From Elusimicrobia bacterium GWA2_66_18 (GTDB taxonomy: Bacteria; Elusimicrobiota; Elusimicrobia; UBA1565; UBA9628), in assembly GCA_001799675.1 (NCBI GenBank), contig MGTX01000005.1, positions 10,472 through 44,071 of the forward strand: 33,600 nucleotides of DNA, given 5' to 3'. Below are positions 32,133 to 33,600 of the stretch, in pieces; the first letter of the stretch is position 1, and the number at the start of each line of letters is the position of its first letter. The translations under genes and the position numbers were made by a program. Below the pieces are notes generated by a model. The model had not been told where the DNA came from, did no database searches, and worked only from the letters and a program-made list of their open reading frames with translations.

Positions 32133-33318
32133 GGCAGACCTCCCGCTCGGCCCCACGTTCATGGATTAGCAGAAGATAAGTGAGCGCGGCGATTAGAGCG
32201 GTTCCCAAGCGTATGGCCAACTCGCCGCCGAGAGTCCAGTGCGGATAGAGCACCTCGCCGACAGCGAGAATCAGGCTGGTGAGCATCTGTCTGTTCGCGA
32301 AGGTCGGCCCGATGTTGGCTTGCGAGGTAACGCGAAACCAAATGGTCTCGAGGGTCAGGAGGAAAATCGGGTAGGCAAGGAACATGATGAAAAAGGCCGC
32401 CGCATGCCACGCAGTCGCCAGTCCTGCCCAGGAGAGAATCGCCAAGCAAGTCAGCATCGTCCAGGGTGCCAACGGCTCCGAGCGTCGCAGAATCATCCCG
32501 AGCAAGCCTCCTCGCGCCTGAACGAGGAAACCTCCCAGAAGAAAAGCCGTTGCATAGACAACCAGGGAAAGACCGTAGCCTCCCGCGGAGCGGAACAGAC
32601 CGTCTCCAGCCCGGACAAGAAATATATTCGTGCCGCCCATCGCGACGGCCAGACTGAGGTCGCCCACGAGTAGAGGCAGGTTCTTGCGCGTGAACAGGAA
32701 GCCGAAGGCCATCACATCGGCTGAAGGCTTGGCGACGACTTCCACGCCGAAGTCGCGCATGCTCATGAAAAGGGGGATGGCGAATGCCGAAGTGGCTGCG
32801 TCCAGCAGGACGAGCGCCAGGGCCAGAGGCTGGGCGACGCCGAGTAGGAGAAGAACGCCGATGAGACCGTAGGAGGATTGGATGATAACCCGCGTGATGA
32901 TCAGCACCCGTCTGCCGATCTCCTGGTCAGGCAGCGCCTTCAGCCAGGCCACGCGCACGTTCGGGATGAACCCCGTCGAGAGTCCGCGTACGGCGATGGC
33001 AGCCGCTACCAGGAACGCGTTCGAGTGAAGGACGGCCCCGTATAGGACGAGGCAACACGTGAGGTTCAGGGCCTCGGCCGCGGCCGACGCGGCGTGCGGG
33101 GAGGAGCGCCTCAGCACCCAGGGCCCGGCCATCCCGCCGATAATCGCGCCGAGGCGGGAGAGGAAATAGAGCGTCCCTAGAAGCGCCGCGGATAAGCCCG
33201 CGCGCTGGAGGAGATACGGCAGGTTCCCCTGAACCAGAACGACCGCAACGGTCGAGACCGCAACCTGCACGGTGAAGCGGTTGAATAGGACGCTCTTCGG
33301 AATTCGGAAGCTTGTCAT
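32125..33318 (-). CDS. MFS-type transporter
   Basis: A 397-residue protein with about ten to twelve membrane helices. The N-terminal half has a loop with LSRLGAIIGGMAGPWVLRRS resembling the MFS motif A region, and the central cytoplasmic loop is short. No motif specifies the substrate; export of a small molecule or peptide is possible given its neighbours. The gene overlaps the SDR start and is first in a minus-strand run that continues to the cassette B kinase. A candidate promoter lies at 33381-33408. Confidence 0.85.
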   Translation of the reverse strand: MTSFRIPKSVLFNRFTVQVAVSTVAVVLVQGNLPYLLQRAGLSAALLGTLYFLSRLGAIIGGMAGPWVLRRSSPHAASAAAEALNLTCCLVLYGAVLHSNAFLVAAAIAVRGLSTGFIPNVRVAWLKALPDQEIGRRVLIITRVIIQSSYGLIGVLLLLGVAQPLALALVLLDAATSAFAIPLFMSMRDFGVEVVAKPSADVMAFGFLFTRKNLPLLVGDLSLAVAMGGTNIFLVRAGDGLFRSAGGYGLSLVVYATAFLLGGFLVQARGGLLGMILRRSEPLAPWTMLTCLAILSWAGLATAWHAAAFFIMFLAYPIFLLTLETIWFRVTSQANIGPTFANRQMLTSLILAVGEVLYPHWTLGGELAIRLGTALIAALTYLLLIHERGAEREVCRG

Positions 33319-33380
33319 TGCATTCCAGTTAGGGGAGCCTGTGACAGCGTGTGGGATAAGTATGGGTTCATTGCGGCGCT

Positions 33381-33408
33381 AGCATAAGCCGATAAGATGA
33401 AGAACCAA
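33381..33408 (-). promoter_or_regulatory. Candidate promoter of the MFS-led run
   Basis: On the minus strand: TTGGTT (33408-33403), a 16-base spacer, TATGCT (33386-33381), then a leader of about 56 bases to ATG 33318. No strong ribosome-binding site is seen. The rest of the gap 33319-33470 shows no gene I can support. Confidence 0.35.
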
Positions 33409-33470
33409 AAATACCATATGTCACGCGGTCGAAGCCTCATGACATCCTAGTCCTTCCAGACGCGCGCACA

Positions 33471-33600
33471 TCATGATGCCTCAGCAAAGGATCCCGGGTC
33501 ATGGCGTTGGAGTTCGTAGATCAGGCGTTTGTTGACGCACTTCTGGATGTGGAACGGGAAGGTATCCAGGGACCAGAACTCGCGCAGACCGGAACGCCTG
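33471..33600 (-). CDS. C-terminal end of an unrecognised protein, start beyond the right edge
   Basis: A frame open from the right edge to TGA at 33473-33471, 42 codons. It reads REFWSLDTFPFHIQKCVNKR, then LIYELQRHDPGSFAEAS, which has protein-like composition and lower GC. No family recognised; a transposase or regulator cannot be excluded. Same strand as cassette B. Confidence 0.45.
   Translation of the reverse strand, partial: RRSGLREFWSLDTFPFHIQKCVNKRLIYELQRHDPGSFAEAS

Noticed and set aside
31398-32162. SDR starting at ATG 32162
   Set aside because: It would overlap the MFS gene by 38 bases and lacks a ribosome-binding site; GTG 32132 has GGGAGGT.
33397-33450. 17-codon plus-strand ORF (starts MKNQKYHM) as a peptide gene
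   Set aside because: Weak ribosome-binding site, no partner gene on that strand, and easily explained by chance.
1-33600. CRISPR array, insertion sequence or rRNA
   Set aside because: No spaced repeats, transposase motifs, terminal inverted repeats or rRNA signatures were seen.

Overview
This is a bacterial chromosomal segment. About 18 kb of very GC-rich, tightly packed housekeeping genes (about 5.1-25.3 kb) are flanked on both sides by accessory DNA of visibly lower GC and looser codon use. The tRNA gene encodes its own CCA end, many genes overlap by 1-4 bases, and a complete 14-subunit complex I is present. The lineage cannot be proved from the sequence alone; an uncultivated high-GC phylum such as Elusimicrobiota is my guess, not a result.

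Left accessory block (1-4.4 kb, minus strand, cassette A): a YcaO-domain protein, then an extracytoplasmic oligopeptide-type solute-binding lipoprotein, then a hybrid histidine kinase that runs off the left edge. Divergent from the YcaO gene, off a shared promoter region, lies a 47-residue secreted-peptide gene. A small anchored TPR-like protein follows at 4.5-5.0 kb.

Core block (5.1-25.2 kb): two membrane proteins, then one continuous complex I operon in the order nuoJKLMN-ABCDEFGHI, an exact circular permutation of the usual A-to-N order. The same operon continues into a CdaA-type diadenylate cyclase and a DHH/DHHA1 phosphoesterase, which together could make and degrade c-di-AMP. etfB-etfA lie on the opposite strand, followed by a divergent SDR/DUF2867 protein, a strong hairpin terminator shared with a minus-strand tRNA-Tyr, and the tRNA itself.

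Right accessory block (25.3-33.6 kb, minus strand, cassette B): read in transcription order, an MFS transporter, an SDR oxidoreductase, a SnoaL-like protein, two tiny peptide genes (43 and 25 residues), a stand-alone lanthipeptide-dehydratase (LanM/DUF4135) core, an oligopeptide-type solute-binding protein, and a hybrid histidine kinase. The kinase is a close paralogue of the one in cassette A. A further partial gene enters from the right edge.

The main discovery candidate is this pair of cassettes. Each joins a RiPP-type peptide-modifying enzyme (YcaO in A, LanM core in B) to a peptide-type solute-binding protein and a two-receiver hybrid kinase, with very short candidate precursor genes alongside. 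A reasonable model, which is inference, is a modified-peptide signalling loop: a small peptide is made and modified, exported, captured by the binding protein and sensed by the kinase.
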